Source: Amorphophallus konjac
Lineage: Eukaryota > Streptophyta > Magnoliopsida > Alismatales > Araceae
Reading direction: 5' to 3'
NCBI GenBank assembly: GCA_022559845.1
Contig: CM040120.1
Span: forward strand, 170,482,334-170,546,333
DNA: 64,000 bases
Below the pieces are notes generated by a model. That model searched no databases, was not told the DNA's origin, and saw nothing but the letters and a program-made list of their open reading frames with translations. Position numbers and translations under genes: made by a program. Positions 10,334 through 22,017 of the stretch are shown piece after piece; the stretch's first letter is position 1; every line of letters begins with the position of its first letter.

Positions 10334-11176
10334 TGGGGAGGGTGAATCTGGTGAGGCCCAAAAACGGCCCACGCACGCGCGGCCCATCGAGGTTTGGACG
10401 CGCTACGCCCGAGCAAGGAGCGGACATACATGTTCGGCCCAATAAGAAGATGACCGGCTTAATAAAGCATCGGATTCCATGATGCCGATGAGGCCGTCCC
10501 AAGCGTAGTTCTTGCCGGAGGACACTCCGACGACCGACTGTTGCCCCCCACGACGCCGGCCTTGACCCCATAATGGGCGAGCACGCGCCATGAGTGCCGT
10601 AAGACTCGCCCAGGGAACGGCCGACGCCGGGGCTATCGCCCTCCAACGGGAAACTCCCGTCAACATAGCGAAGGAACGTTACTCTACTAAACGGACCCTT
10701 CCCTATCAAGGGATGAGGCCCTCGCTCCAGGACAACCCATATAAAAGGGACATTGATAGAAGAGAAGAGCACGGTAGATTCTTCTACTAAAAACCCTGCG
10801 CTACTACGCAAAAGCATACTCCTGCCCAGAGCTTCCTACTGATAAGAAAGCAACTCGACTCGCTACCATGACGAGAGGGACGTCCGCTACATCCAGAGAG
10901 CTTCTTCCTCCTGTGTGACCTTACCACCCAGCGAGCACTCTCCGAGAGCCCACTAAGAGCGGCGAGCACGCGTGTAGAGGATCCACACGCCTCCTGGATA
11001 GATGACTACGGCCCCTACTTCTCTCTCACCTTGCTCCTCTCTATTGCTCATTAATCCCTTGCTGACTTAAGCATCGGAGGGTTGTCCCCTAGGGTAACAC
11101 CCGGGACTCCTTCTGACGCCCTTCTGGTTTCTTGGTGTGTGCAGACATCCACGGGCGCAAGATGACTTCCCCAACA
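10334..11176 (+). repeat. 3' LTR of Tat-A
   Basis: It starts TGGGGAGGGTGAATCTGG after the polypurine tract. CATATAAAAGGGAC at about 10738 is a good TATA box and CTGACTTAAGCATCGGAGGG at 11061 matches the same block in the Tat-B LTRs. The end is uncertain: AACA at 11176 is the best CA end by comparison with Tat-B, but CTACA at 11229 is possible. 11177-11239 is unexplained. Confidence 0.65.
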
Positions 11177-11239
11177 AATAAATAGAGAAGGTGGTACGTG
11201 ACCTAGGAACCATTTTCCTGCCGCTACAGTATTAATATT

Positions 11240-11686
11240 TGTCATGAGACAAATCTGGCAAAATAAAATTTTGGTAATAGAATTAGCCCAGGCCTAAATA
11301 TTAATTAGAAGGCTATAGATAATTCCTTCAAAAGGATTAAAGCCCAACCAAAAAGTTAGAACTTAATGGGTCTCAATAAAGATACAATAAATAACAACGT
11401 AAAGTGTCATAGGATTGAATCCGACTCTGAATTTCAAAAATAATAAAAAAAAAATATAATAAGATAGATAAATAAATAAAGTATGAGGAATAAGATCCCT
11501 GTATATAAAGAGTCCTACTAAATAATTTAGTTAAGTATATGATAACTTTAACATATATAAACATGCATGGGCTAAGGATATATATATATACACCTAGGCT
11601 CAATAAATCACACCCTTACAATAATATGAGAAGGCCAAAGAAAGAAATTTATAATGGGTCTGCACCCCATGTATGAAGAACCCATA

Positions 11687-11737
<51 letters not shown>

Positions 11738-14700
11738 CTTTAGACCCATAAAATAGGAGGCCCAAATATAATGGAGCCACAACATAAGATAACCCACGTA
11801 CTTGAGCCTTACATTCATGGACGTGAGGAAAGCCCAACACACCCAACCCATGATAACGTTCGACGATGCCTGAGGGTTTAGCCTTAGGGTTTTGATAAGA
11901 TAAAGAAGCAGGCGGCTGTGAAATTTGCAGGCAGGAGTGTAATGCATGGCAAGGAATTAAACCCTGCCATAGTAGTATTCGACCCCCTCAACCTTATAAA
12001 ACTCAACCTTCATTGAGCGGATGGAAGCTGTTGCTGCTGCCGTTAGTATGTGTCCTGCGTCGACGTGCTGCCATTGAGGTGCGAAAGGTGAACGGATTTT
12101 TGCGTCTTCCTCCTGCAGCGTGCATGCCGCTGCTGTATTGCGATTGCTATTGTTGGGCGTGGGAAGTTGCTTCCCTGCCATCTCCTTCCTCTGCCACTTC
12201 TTTTTCTTCTTCAGTTGGACGTGCTGTGACATCCTTTGTTACCTTCTTCATCTTCTGTTTGAAGCAACGTGAGAGGTAGGTAATCTCCCATGCGCAAACC
12301 CTTAATAGTATATGCGTTAGAAGTTAGTCATGTTCAATGTGTGCATGATTTAGTTTCAGTCATTTACATGATTTATTTTAAGTAATTAATAACTGCAGCA
12401 TGTTTGAAAATTTTTATCCGTATAATTAAGTATTTAAAAATTATAAAATATACATGACTAGAATCTCCATATTTTCTTTAATTTTTCCATACCCTTAAAT
12501 GGTAATATTAACTAGTTAACAATTAAATTTACTAAATAAATATATTAAAATATGATTTACACGGAGAAACATAGATTTCACGGTAGCATGATAGTTATGA
12601 ATTGTTACCTTTATAATCTTTTCGTGGACACCGGAGCGTCCTTTGATCATGAAATTTTATGGGCGTGTTATCGAGATAGTGACCGAGGTAGTGAGGTTGG
12701 TATCTCCTTTTTTCGATCCTCCTAACTCAAGATAGCCCTACTCTCAAGTAAAAATATTTTTGAATATCGTGTTAGGTAGAGTTATTCGAGCTCTTCATTT
12801 TGATATATAGATTGCGCAATTCCGACGTGTGTGCGTCAAAAACTCGAAGTTTAAAAAGATAGACACTGTTCTTTATTTAAATAATGACAACATGCGTCGT
12901 TGTTTCTTTTAAATTATATACATATATTTATATATATTTGTATAACGTAAGGCATATTAATATCTTTTACATCCATATCTTTAAAAATCGATATCTATAA
13001 AACTATGTAAATTAAAATTATAAAATATATATTTTTAGAATCATTAGATTTTTCTCTTAATTATCATCTATTTAGTTCTGAAAATTTTCTTTTATTTGAA
13101 TAATATTATTATTCATCGTGATTAAATTAAAAACTATACATCATGTTTAAATATTAGAAAATTCATATCTTATGATTAAAGTTGGTAAAAATTACAATAT
13201 ATATATATAGTCGTGATCCTTGTAAATTTCCCTTAATTATCAGGTAATTAGTTTTATATATAGTATCCATCCTCTTAAAGAGATGCTATTTCCTAAATTA
13301 TTAGATTAAATAGAAATTAAGATATGAATTGACACCTATTTGCATGGACACGATTTATTCTATTTTTCTCGAGATTTGATCTGTACCGTAGATCATATTG
13401 GTACTACGTCTCAGTCCGTAGACGCAGTCCCATGTTTCACGTTGGTTTCCCGATATACCCTCAACTCTCCGTGACATACGAGCCCTCCGTTGGACATTCT
13501 GTTCCTTCGGACTGGCAAGTTAGTCATTGGGACCATCGTAAGTCTCCTCGTAACTTTAGATTTCCTCAAGGCCGACTGAGCTGGTTGTACCTTTAACACC
13601 TTGTACCCTTATTTTATTATCACATCACTCTGGAGAAACGTGGTAACCCGGCCCTTTCATGGTGCTAGTCTTGGCCCATGAGAGATTTCTCTTAGCTAGT
13701 GGAATGAGTGATCATCCCACTAGGCGATGTATTCAATTGGGTATCCTATTGCTTAGTACCACTTCTTTAGCTTGCTTCATGTCCGTTAGTGACTATCTTG
13801 TTGGTCATCTATTCAAGATATCATGGCAACCTATCTAGGTGCCAATTCCACCCAATTTATCGACATGTCATGAATTTCTATGTTTTGCGCAAGTCTGTCC
13901 TTGCTCAAGGGCCTTGTCTTTGAATTTCCATGAAAGTCTACTTTATCATCCTATTAAAAGTTTGATCCTTGAAATTATTGGCCATAAATATGGAATTAGT
14001 CTAGATAAAATGTCAGGGGCTATGGGTCCCAATATAATGACATTTTAAATGCTACGGGTCCTGATCTGACCCTATTGGGCGAGGTAAAGTCCAAATGTTT
14101 ACCGGTATATGATGATCGAGTACTAGCATTCACCACCTATAGTTGTCTATAACTTATTTCCATGAGGGGCAGTCATATGTTCGTGATTTCCCCTTAGCGC
14201 ATTAGCCAATCCTATGTAATGCTAGATGTGCAAAAGCTCACGTGATAGTGATGATCGGGAGCAATTGCCTTCATAGTACACCCTTCCACAACTTATTGTT
14301 CATCATGGTAAGATCTTGAATTATATACCTTATTAGAGGGGCTATCATATTATCCTGACTTCCCTTAATGTCTTCGTAAACTCTATATAGTGCTAGTAGA
14401 AGTGATTGACTTAATTCTATATTGTTCATCGTGAATGTTCTTGAACTACTTTAATGTTAGTACTCGTTATCTTGCCACAATAGTCCATGATATGTTTATC
14501 TAATTGATCTCATATCTCTTGATTGTCCTTATAGTTCTTGTTTTTATCTCGCGCCGTTATAACTTTTGATTTCTTATACTTTGCATGACTTGCATGAGTA
14601 TGTTAACTTGTAATTCACTTAAAGCTTGCTTGGAGCTTGAGATATTAAGTCCTACTGAGCGTTCGCTCACCCTGCGTATCCTAATGTTTTTAGGTGATGA

Positions 14701-14993
14701 CCTTAGTGATGACGAGACCGAACATGATGGGCAAGGGCAAGAGTGAAGATAACTCTGACATCTAGAAGAACCGTCTAGTCTGGTTATCTTGCGTCTTATG
14801 TCTCATTGTAATTTCCCTTTATTTAGTCTTTTCTTTTATTGGGTCCAATTTGTAATGAATTATATTTGAAATAAAATTATTACTTTGTTCAATTATACTT
14901 TGTCGAATGACTATGCTCTGATTGACTCGACTATTTAATTGCCACGTTTCGAGCAAATGACACGTTCCGCTACTATCGGTTCGGGATGTGACA
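11240..14993 (+). repeat. orphan Tekay-like chromovirus LTR (3.75 kb)
   Basis: It begins TGTCATGAGACAAATCTGG and ends GGTTCGGGATGTGACA, a typical Tekay/Del LTR frame (TGTCA...TGACA). The text CCTACTGAGCGTTCGCTCACC at 14652 resembles CCTACTGAG...CTCACCC in the LTR at 53161-53876 and its counterpart near the end of the minus-strand LTR. It is AT-rich with no coding potential. The five bases before it (ATATT) and after it (CGACA) differ, and the flanks belong to different elements, so it is not a simple solo LTR. It may be left from a larger insertion trimmed by deletion or by Tat-A. Confidence 0.6.
11688..11734. repeat. (TA)n microsatellite
   Basis: An uninterrupted run of alternating T and A of about 45 bases inside the orphan LTR, ending TATAAGGC. 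No function is implied. Confidence 0.95.
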
Positions 14994-15735
14994 CGACAAG
15001 ATTCACTGTTTGGGAAATTCTCTCCCTGAGTGAAGAAACCCGCCAGGCGATTATCACTGCCTTGCAGACGCCATCCCAATATGAAGCTTGTCTGGCTGAG
15101 ACACTGCCAGGAACAAATGTAGCTTTCACTGAAGAAGATATGCTACTGCCTACCACCAGCCATAACAGACCCTTGTACATGAGGGACAACTGAATAACCA
15201 ACAGTTGAATAGGATTTTAAAAGACCCGGGCGCAGCTGTTAACATACTTCCATACAGGGTGTACCATAAGTACTACTTTAACGTCCACTTGCACAAGGTC
15301 GGGGATATGCGTATTGCCAGCTTCAACCAGAAATGTGAAGTCCCGCTTGGGGTGGCATAATTTACCCTCACTATGGCAGACGTCACTACTAAAGTTCAGT
15401 TCCATGTTATCAACTCCAACACCTCTTACAAGGCGTTTCTTGACTATCCTTGGCTGCATGAAAACATGGTGGTGCCATCTACTTCACACCAGTGTTTTAA
15501 ATATAATCACGATGGAAAGGAGGAGAGGATATTTGCTGACCTCCACCCATTTGAAGTATTTGAGTGCCATCTGCTGGACACCCTCTTATACGTGGATCAA
15601 CCACGAGAAGCTTCCAAAATAAAGGCTCTTGCCAAGCTAATAAAAGGAACCTCTGGTGATGACTGGTTCCCACCACCACCGCCAGGATACGTGAGTCCCA
15701 GAGCAGTATCACACATCGATGTCGGAGGGGACATG
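14994..15735 (+). pseudogene. Ogre-like protease region, first part
   Basis: From 14998 the frame reads FTVWEILSLSEETRQAIITA and later TNVAFTEEDMLL, followed by HNRPLYMRDN: the conserved block before protease in Ogre-like polyproteins. The protease follows in another frame: DPGAAVNILPYRVYHK carries the catalytic Asp with Pro and Ala where Asp and Ser are usual, then FHVINSNTSYKAFLDYPWLH and VVPSTSHQCFKYNHDG, characteristic of this family. A stop at about 15358 and at least one frame change show it is dead. The chromovirus insertion interrupts it at 15740; it continues at 37257. Confidence 0.75.
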
Positions 15736-15740
15736 GGCAG
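15736..15740. repeat. target-site duplication GGCAG (left)
   Basis: GGCAG directly precedes the LTR starting at 15741. The same five bases follow the other LTR at 37252-37256. A perfect 5-bp match fits gypsy integration and proves a complete element lies between. Confidence 0.95.
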
Positions 15741-16910
15741 TGTCACACCCCGAGCCTTTATTACAGCGGAAGACTCGCTCGGGGAGCGCGAATAGCCGGC
15801 ATGATAAGCCTCTTGCAAGTAAGAATCAATCAGAGCGCAAGACAATCACACAAGTAAATGCAATTGCACAAGATTTAATCAAACTTCAAGTTTATTTCAT
15901 AATGCTCAATATTCAAGATACAATCACTAATTTGATTTCCATTCTACTAGACTCAAGAAATAGGAAAATTACATTGACTCAATCTAGACACTTTAACTTC
16001 CTAAGTCTTCACTCTCATCTTTATAACACTTTCACTCGCTTCCGGACCCGCTACTAGTATAGCCCGAATCCGAATCCGAACTATTTCCATCTCCTGAAAA
16101 ACATTGGAAAATAGGTCATGAGCACACTTGCCCAGTAGGTATCTTCGCATCAACATGAAGGCACTATTTAAGTAATTATCATTTTAGCTCTAAAGAAATA
16201 AGGTAAAATCATGCGAATGCGAATCAATCATGCGATCAAATCAATAGAAACAAGATAACCATGTAAGATAGAATGATCAAGAATGAGCTAGCAAGAATAT
16301 AACATGAATATGATATTGGCCTTCCATGAACAAGAATGTAACGAGATTGTACTAGCAAGCCACATATTCATCACACTAGTCTCTTTTAAGTACATAGTTC
16401 ATGAATTTCTATGGAATATCAAGCAAGAATGTCATGTCGTGCCGTGGATCTTCACTTATTTATAGAAATAATACTCCCAGTGCAATGCGACACCAGTAGC
16501 ATCATACCCCATGGTTTATAAAATAGTATGTTTCCGGTAATCAGCCGAGGGGACTAGCATAGAGCCCTTGAACACAATCAGTGCTCGATCGCATCTTCAG
16601 TTATAAATTAAGCTACTTCCACGCAGTATAACAGTAACGTATGGCCAAGAATATAGCACTTCCAATAATTCTATGATAACTAAAATCAATGAATGAATGC
16701 TTCAACATAAGAATGTAGGAGTCAAGAAATAGACTTTAAACAATGTCATGCTCATAGAAATAAATCGTCAGCATAATGGTATTTTCCTTAACTTCCATTT
16801 CTTTTAGATCAATTTAAGCAATATGACAAGTTCTAGATCATCAAGGTTTGCCTAGAATCATTGGAATATCAACCCTTGGTCAAACCTTGGGTTAACACAA
16901 ACAAGCTATG

Positions 16911-17065
16911 TAACGGTCATTTGCTGGGCCGTTACATTATGTAACGCGCCAGTAATAGGCCGTTATAGTGATCCAAGTCTAGAAGGATAAAAATAGGCCT
17001 AGAGGAATGTGACGGTCTGGCACTGGGTCGTTACGTGATCCTGACGGTCCAGTTCAAGGCCGTTA
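16911..17065 (-). promoter_or_regulatory. dyad cluster I: four TRACG-N14-CGTTA modules
   Basis: Modules start at 16911, 16942, 17010 and 17042, each 24 bp with exactly 14 bp between TAACG or TGACG and CGTTA. The central part is usually GTC-N8-GGC, so each can form a hairpin stem of 8-9 bp with an 8-base loop. Members of a pair are 31-32 bp apart. The same four recur in the other LTR from 35309. Confidence 0.85.
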
Positions 17066-17600
17066 CATTTCAGGAATCAAAACCACGATATAGTGTTCTA
17101 ATTAATGGGCTTTCATTGGTACAACCAACTCGGCGTCCTAGTGGGAATCCCAGGCTCGCGGAGAATTACGGAGGCCTTGAAACAATGATTTCCTAGTCCA
17201 TTGGAAGGAATATCCAATAGAGAGGTCCTCATGTCAAAGATGGTGTTCCTATAGTGCAAAGTGTGAACTAATGACAACATACCGGAATATGTGCCATGTA
17301 CGTATAGAATTGACTCTATTAACAAAGAGAGACATGTATAATCAAAGTGAAAATCATGGTGAACTCCGTCAATACAACGTCTAAAAGTCATGCTTTATAA
17401 TACAAGACTATAGAATTTTGGCATGAAATTAACATATCCTTAAAATATCATTAAGATATCAAAACATGTAATACCTATCATGCACAATCAGATATCCAAA
17501 AAAAATAATATAATCAGGTTAAAACTTAAGTAACTATGCTTAATCAATAAATAATCTTGGCAAGTTATTTTCTGTCTTAGGTTTGACAGAACGCAGGATA

Positions 17601-17779
17601 TAACGGTCTTAAGAGGGGGCGCCACAGTGAAAGTGACGGTCATGATCAAGCCGTTACTTGAATGTAACGCGTCTGTCCAAGCGCGTTAGAAACATCCGTG
17701 CAATTTAAATACTACAGAGTTTGTAACGGTCTGTAGTAGGGCCGTTACTTGAAAGTGACGGTCCTATGCTTAGGCGTTA
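17601..17779 (-). promoter_or_regulatory. dyad cluster II: five modules
   Basis: Modules start at 17601 (right half decayed to CGCCA), 17634 (13-bp spacer), 17665, 17724 and 17756. Neighbour distances are 33, 31, 59 and 32 bp. In the other LTR the first right half is CGTCA, closer to the consensus. Cluster II lies downstream of the TATA box in the sense direction, so it would be in the transcript leader. Confidence 0.83.
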
Positions 17780-18510
17780 TAGTATCTGCTAACAGAAAAC
17801 AATCATAGAAACTAAGAGATCAACTCACATCATGTCTTTTATCACAACATGATGAGTTTCTAGTCATGTTAATGAAGTAAGGCCATCTACATGCATAGGT
17901 AATCATGAATAGATGAATAGTCATGTTTTAATTTCTTAATTTGGCTAAGAGGTGCATGATGTTCATAGAACAAATAAAACATGAAATCAATGCTCTATAA
18001 TGCATGGAATTCAATCAAACTAGAGGGCTTTTAGTCCTATCATGCTGTTTTTGCCGTTCATGAGATAACCAACCTCTTACTTAGACTATAGTTTCTGAAT
18101 TTGGTTGAGAACCCTGCCCTAGATCCCTTCCTTCTCTTGTGACTTTTTCAGCAACTTCTTTAGGCTCTAACTCCACGCCCTCTTGACCTAAAGATGTGAA
18201 ATTCGGAGGGGAGTTAGTCTAAATATTGTAAACAAATACCTCTAAAGAACTTACCTGAGATAATGACTCCTTACCTTGCTTCTTTACGTCCCAAAAGTAG
18301 GTGTCACACAGTTCAAAACTATGCCCTATTTGTAGAGTTTAGGCTAGGGTTTAAGGATTAGATCGAGTTTAGAGTCCTTATTTCATCAAATCCCAATCTC
18401 TAAGAGTCCTTAGTAACATTACAAGCCTTCCCAAGTCGATCCATAGTGGATAGGAACATCAAGTTCCAATCTTTTCATGAGTTCCTTCACTCACGAAACT
18501 TACAGGAATG

Positions 18511-18566
18511 TAACGGTCTGGAGATCACGCGTTACATGGATGTAGCGGTCTTACGATAGACTATTA
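18511..18566 (-). promoter_or_regulatory. dyad cluster III: two modules in U3
   Basis: TAACG-N14-CGTTA at 18511-18534 and a weaker TAGCG-N14-TATTA at 18543-18566, 32 bp apart. The counterparts are at 36910-36933 and 36942-36965. In the sense direction they lie about 180-240 bp upstream of the TATA box, where an enhancer would act. Confidence 0.8.
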
Positions 18567-18852
18567 CAGTCATCGTAGGTAGAATTTCTAAATCATTAAA
18601 ACTCTTTTGTTAATTATCCACATCATTATATATATATAATTAATACTTATCCTAAAATCCGTGGATAGGCTTGAATACCTTCTAGAATATGGGCCTAACT
18701 TAATGGGCCAGAGTTAAAGCCTTTTGGACTTTAATTAAGTGGGTTGGGTTAATTGATTAACACCACTTGGCCTTATAATGACTTATTAATCAAATAAACC
18801 ATTTATAAATTTATTTAGGCCTTTATTATTTATGAAGTTCTGGGGCACTACA

Positions 18853-18866
18853 CCCTCCCCCACTTA
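18853..18866 (-). other. polypurine tract of the minus-strand Tekay-like element
   Basis: On the minus strand AAGTGGGGGAGGG is followed directly by TGTAGTGCC of the 3' LTR. This is the plus-strand primer for reverse transcription. Confidence 0.88.
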
Positions 18867-18879
18867 GAAAGAATTCGGT

Positions 18880-20134
18880 CCCCAAGTTTAATACATGGAT
18901 TGAGGAGAGTGTACTTACAGTCAAACAATTCCGGGAATCTTTTCTTCATGGCCGATTCCATTTCCCATGTTGCTTCATAAAGCCATGCTTTCTTCCATTG
19001 AATCTTAACCATAGGAATGACCTTATTTCTGAGTTAACGTACTTCTCGTTCCAAAATCTTCATTGGCGTTTATTCATATGTCAAGTCCTTCTGAATCTTC
19101 AGATTGTCATAAGTGATAATATGGTCAGGATCGTATACATACTTCTTCAGCATGGAGACGTGATATATGTCATGAACTCCTGCTAATTGTGAAGGTAAAG
19201 CCAATCTATAAGCCACTTCACCGTCCTTTTCAAGAAATTCAAATGGGCCAATGAACATTGGAGTTAGCTTTCCTTTAATGCCAAATCTTCGAATACCACG
19301 ACCCGGAGAAACCTTTAGATATACATGTTCTCCTACTTGAAATTCTAAGTCACGCCTTTGATTGTCAGCATAAGATTTCTGCCTATCTTATGCCATTTTC
19401 CTCCTTTCCTGAATGAGCTTGATTTTCTCTGTAGAATCTCTGATAAGGTCGGGGCCTAGAAATTGCCTTTCCCGTATTTCATTCCAACATATTGGTGATC
19501 GATAACTTTTCCCATATAGAGCTTCAAAAGGTGCCATCTGTATGCTTGCTTGATAGCTGTTGTTATATGCAAATTCTACCAAAGGCAAGTGATCATGCCA
19601 ACTTCCTCCAAAATCAATGACACAAGCCCTGAGCATATCTTCTACCACCCGATTTGTCCTTTCTGTTTGACCATCAGTTTGTGGATGGAAAGTGGTGCTA
19701 AAATTCAATCTAGTCCCAAGTGAATGTTGTAGGCTCTCTATCTGATACAATAGCGACAGGGACTCCATGTAACTTGACAATTTCTTTTAGATATAGTGCT
19801 GCTAGAATATCTACAGACCATCGACTTTTTTTGGTATGAAATGTGCAGATTTAGTCAATCGGTCTATAATTACCCATATTCCATCGTGTCCACCTCTTGT
19901 CTTAGGTAGTCCCATAATGAAATCCATTCCTATGCTTTCCCATTTCCGGAATACTTAAGGGATGTAATTTACCTGCGGGTCTGAAATGTTCCGCCTTCAC
20001 TTGTTGACATGTGAGACACCGAGATACGAAGTCAGCTACTTCCCTCTTCATATTGGGCCACCAAAAGTTTCTTTTGAGATCCTGATACATTTTTGTACCT
20101 CCTGCATGAATGGTATCTTTGATTTATGTGCTTC
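18880..20134 (-). pseudogene. Tekay-like integrase with C-terminal chromodomain, broken
   Basis: Reading leftward: the zinc-binding end with FWWPNMKREVADFVSRCLTC (20090-20010), the catalytic core with TTFHPQTDGQTERTNRVVED (19715-19650) including the catalytic Glu, then the conserved GSWHDHLPLVEFAYNNSYQ, the GPFEFLEKDGEVAYRLALP segment and VHDIYHVSMLKKY. The last part, VKIQWKKAWLYEATWE near 18980, is a chromodomain, which in chromoviruses guides integration to heterochromatin. The frame changes near 19960, 19780 and 19380 and a stop near 19070 breaks the chromodomain start. Confidence 0.88.
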
Positions 20135-22012
20135 TTATAAGATCAATTTCTTTGTATCTTCATGATCGAGTATACACATTCGGCCCTTGAATAGCATTCT
20201 TCCATCTTCGGATATAGAAAAATCTGGTCTTTGTTCAATATTGGCCTTAATTTCGAGTAAAATTAGGTCATCCTCTTGTAACTTGGCCAAATCCTCAATC
20301 AATGTTGGTTGAGCTCGGATATTTACCATGAAACAATTATCTTCCTTAATGTCAACATCTAGATTCAATTGAGCAAATTGAGGAACAAGGTTAGTCATAC
20401 TAATCATGAGACTTGATAACATACCTATTGGTTTCCTGCTGAGTGCATCTGCTACAGCATTTGCCTTGCCAGGGTGATATTGAATAGCGAAATCGAAGTC
20501 TTTAAGATATTCCAACCATCTCCTCTGCCTCATGTTAAGCTCTTTTTGAGAAAATAAATATTTCAAACTCTTATGGTCTGAATAGACTGTGAACTTTTCT
20601 CCATAAAGATAATGACGCCAAATTTTCAAGGCGAAAATAACTGCTGCTAATTCCAAATCATGTACAGGATCATTTTCTTCGTGACGTTTCAATTGTCTTG
20701 AAGAATAGCAAATCACCTTTCCATCTTGCATAAGGACACACCCTAAGCCAATTCCAGATGCATCCGTATATACTTCAAATCCAGCACCCTCTATTGGTAG
20801 TGACAAAACATGGGCTGTTGTAAGATGATTCTTAAGACTTTGGAAACTCTTTTCACAGTCCTTCGACCAGACAAAAGAATTTTCTTTTCTGGTAAGTCTA
20901 GTTAAAGGAACCGCGATCTTTGAAAAGTCCTTTATGAATCTTCTATAATAACCTGCTAGACCCAAAAAGCTTCTAACTTCAGACACAGTCGTTGGTCGAC
21001 TCCAATCTCTGACAGCTTTTACCTTAGAAGGATCTACAGAAATACCTTCTTTTGAAATAATGTGGCCTAGGAACGAGACTTCCTTGAGCCAAAATTCACA
21101 CTTATTGAGTTTGACATAAAGTTTATGTTCTCTAAGTGTTTGCAAGGCTATCCTTAGATGTTCTTCATGTTCTTCTTTTGTCTTGGAGTATATCAGGATA
21201 TCATCGATGAAGACGACGATGAACTAATCTAAATATGGCTGGAAGACACTGTTCATAAGTTGCATGAATGCTGCTGGGGCATTAGTTAACCCAAACGGCA
21301 TTACCACGAATTCATAGTGGCCATAACGACTTCGAAAAGCTGATTTGTAAATGTCCTCTTCTTTGATTCTAAGCTGATGATAACCTGATCTTAGGTCAAT
21401 CTTAGAAAAATATTATGCTCTCGAAAGCTCATCGAAGAGCTCATCAATACGCGGCAATGGGTATTTGTTCTTGATTGTAAGTTGATTCAATCGTAGGTAG
21501 TTAATGCATAACATGAGAGAACCATCCTTCTTCTTGACAAATAGAACCGGCGCACCCCAAGGGGATGTGCTAGGTCTGATAAAATCCTTGTCTAGAAGTT
21601 CCTGTAATTACTTCTTTAGTTCCTTAAGTTCTGTGGGGGACATCCTGTAAGGGGCTATAGAAATAGGTGTTGCACCTGAATGAGTTCAATGGTAAAGTTT
21701 ACTTCCCTCTCGGGTGGTAAACTAGGTAGTTTGGATGGGAACACGTCAGAGAATTCATTTGCAATAGGAATGTTTGCTAGGATAATTTCCTTAGATTCGG
21801 TGACAATGACTGAAGCAAGAAAAACTTCACATCCTTTCGAGATAAGTTTGCAGGCGTGAAGAGAAGATATAATGGTAGGATGCTTCTTGTATTTGATGCC
21901 AAGAAAAGAAAATCTTGGAAGACCGGGTTTTCGGAAAGATATAATCCTATTTCGGCAGTTGATATAGGCATCATGGTCTACAAGCCAATCTACCCCAAAA
22001 ATGGCATCATAA
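20135..22012 (-). pseudogene. Tekay-like protease end, RT and RNase H, broken
   Basis: The right edge (about 22010-21960) is the protease end, YDAIFGVDWLVDHDA. Then come FSDVFPSKLPSLPPEREVNF, the RT with the catalytic FIDDI at about 21200, and a long open stretch (21145-20135) covering RT thumb, connection and RNase [18 protein letters not shown], the H-D-L-E-L-A-A-V motif and [18 protein letters not shown]. Stops are visible at about 21607, 21413-21415 and 21224-21226. The coding sequence is interrupted at 22012 by Tat-B and resumes at 32637. Confidence 0.92.
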
Positions 22013-22017
22013 CCTTT
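22013..22017. repeat. target-site duplication CCTTT (left)
   Basis: CCTTT precedes the Tat-B LTR and is repeated at 32632-32636 after its other LTR. Removing Tat-B and one copy restores the reading frame of the host protease, which confirms the insertion point. Confidence 0.96.

Larger units (their letters stand above)
4810..11176 (+). mobile_element. Tat-lineage Ty3-gypsy element A, 5'-truncated
   Basis: Only the part downstream of pol is present: minisatellite, non-coding region, antisense ORF on the minus strand, polypurine tract at about 10318-10333 and a 3' LTR. The order and the antisense ORF match the complete Tat-B element at 22018-32631. The LTR carries the same GACTTAAGCATCGGAGGG block that Tat-B has shortly before its LTR end. 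Gag-pol and the 5' LTR are missing, cut off by the copia insertion or lying left of the window. Confidence 0.75.
15741..18852 (-). repeat. 3' LTR of the minus-strand Tekay-like element
   Basis: Exact ends come from comparison with the copy at 34139-37251: TGTCACACC at 15741 and GGCACTACA ending at 18852. The two copies differ by scattered substitutions, so this insertion is older than Tat-B. It contains 11 fixed-spacing dyads in three clusters. The TATA box of the other copy is damaged here (CTATTTGTAG at 18327). Confidence 0.95.

Noticed and set aside
11688..11734. TATA promoter
   Set aside because: A long TA microsatellite is not evidence for a promoter.
11235..14998. Solo LTR with target duplication
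   Set aside because: The five bases on each side, ATATT and CGACA, do not match and the flanks belong to different elements.
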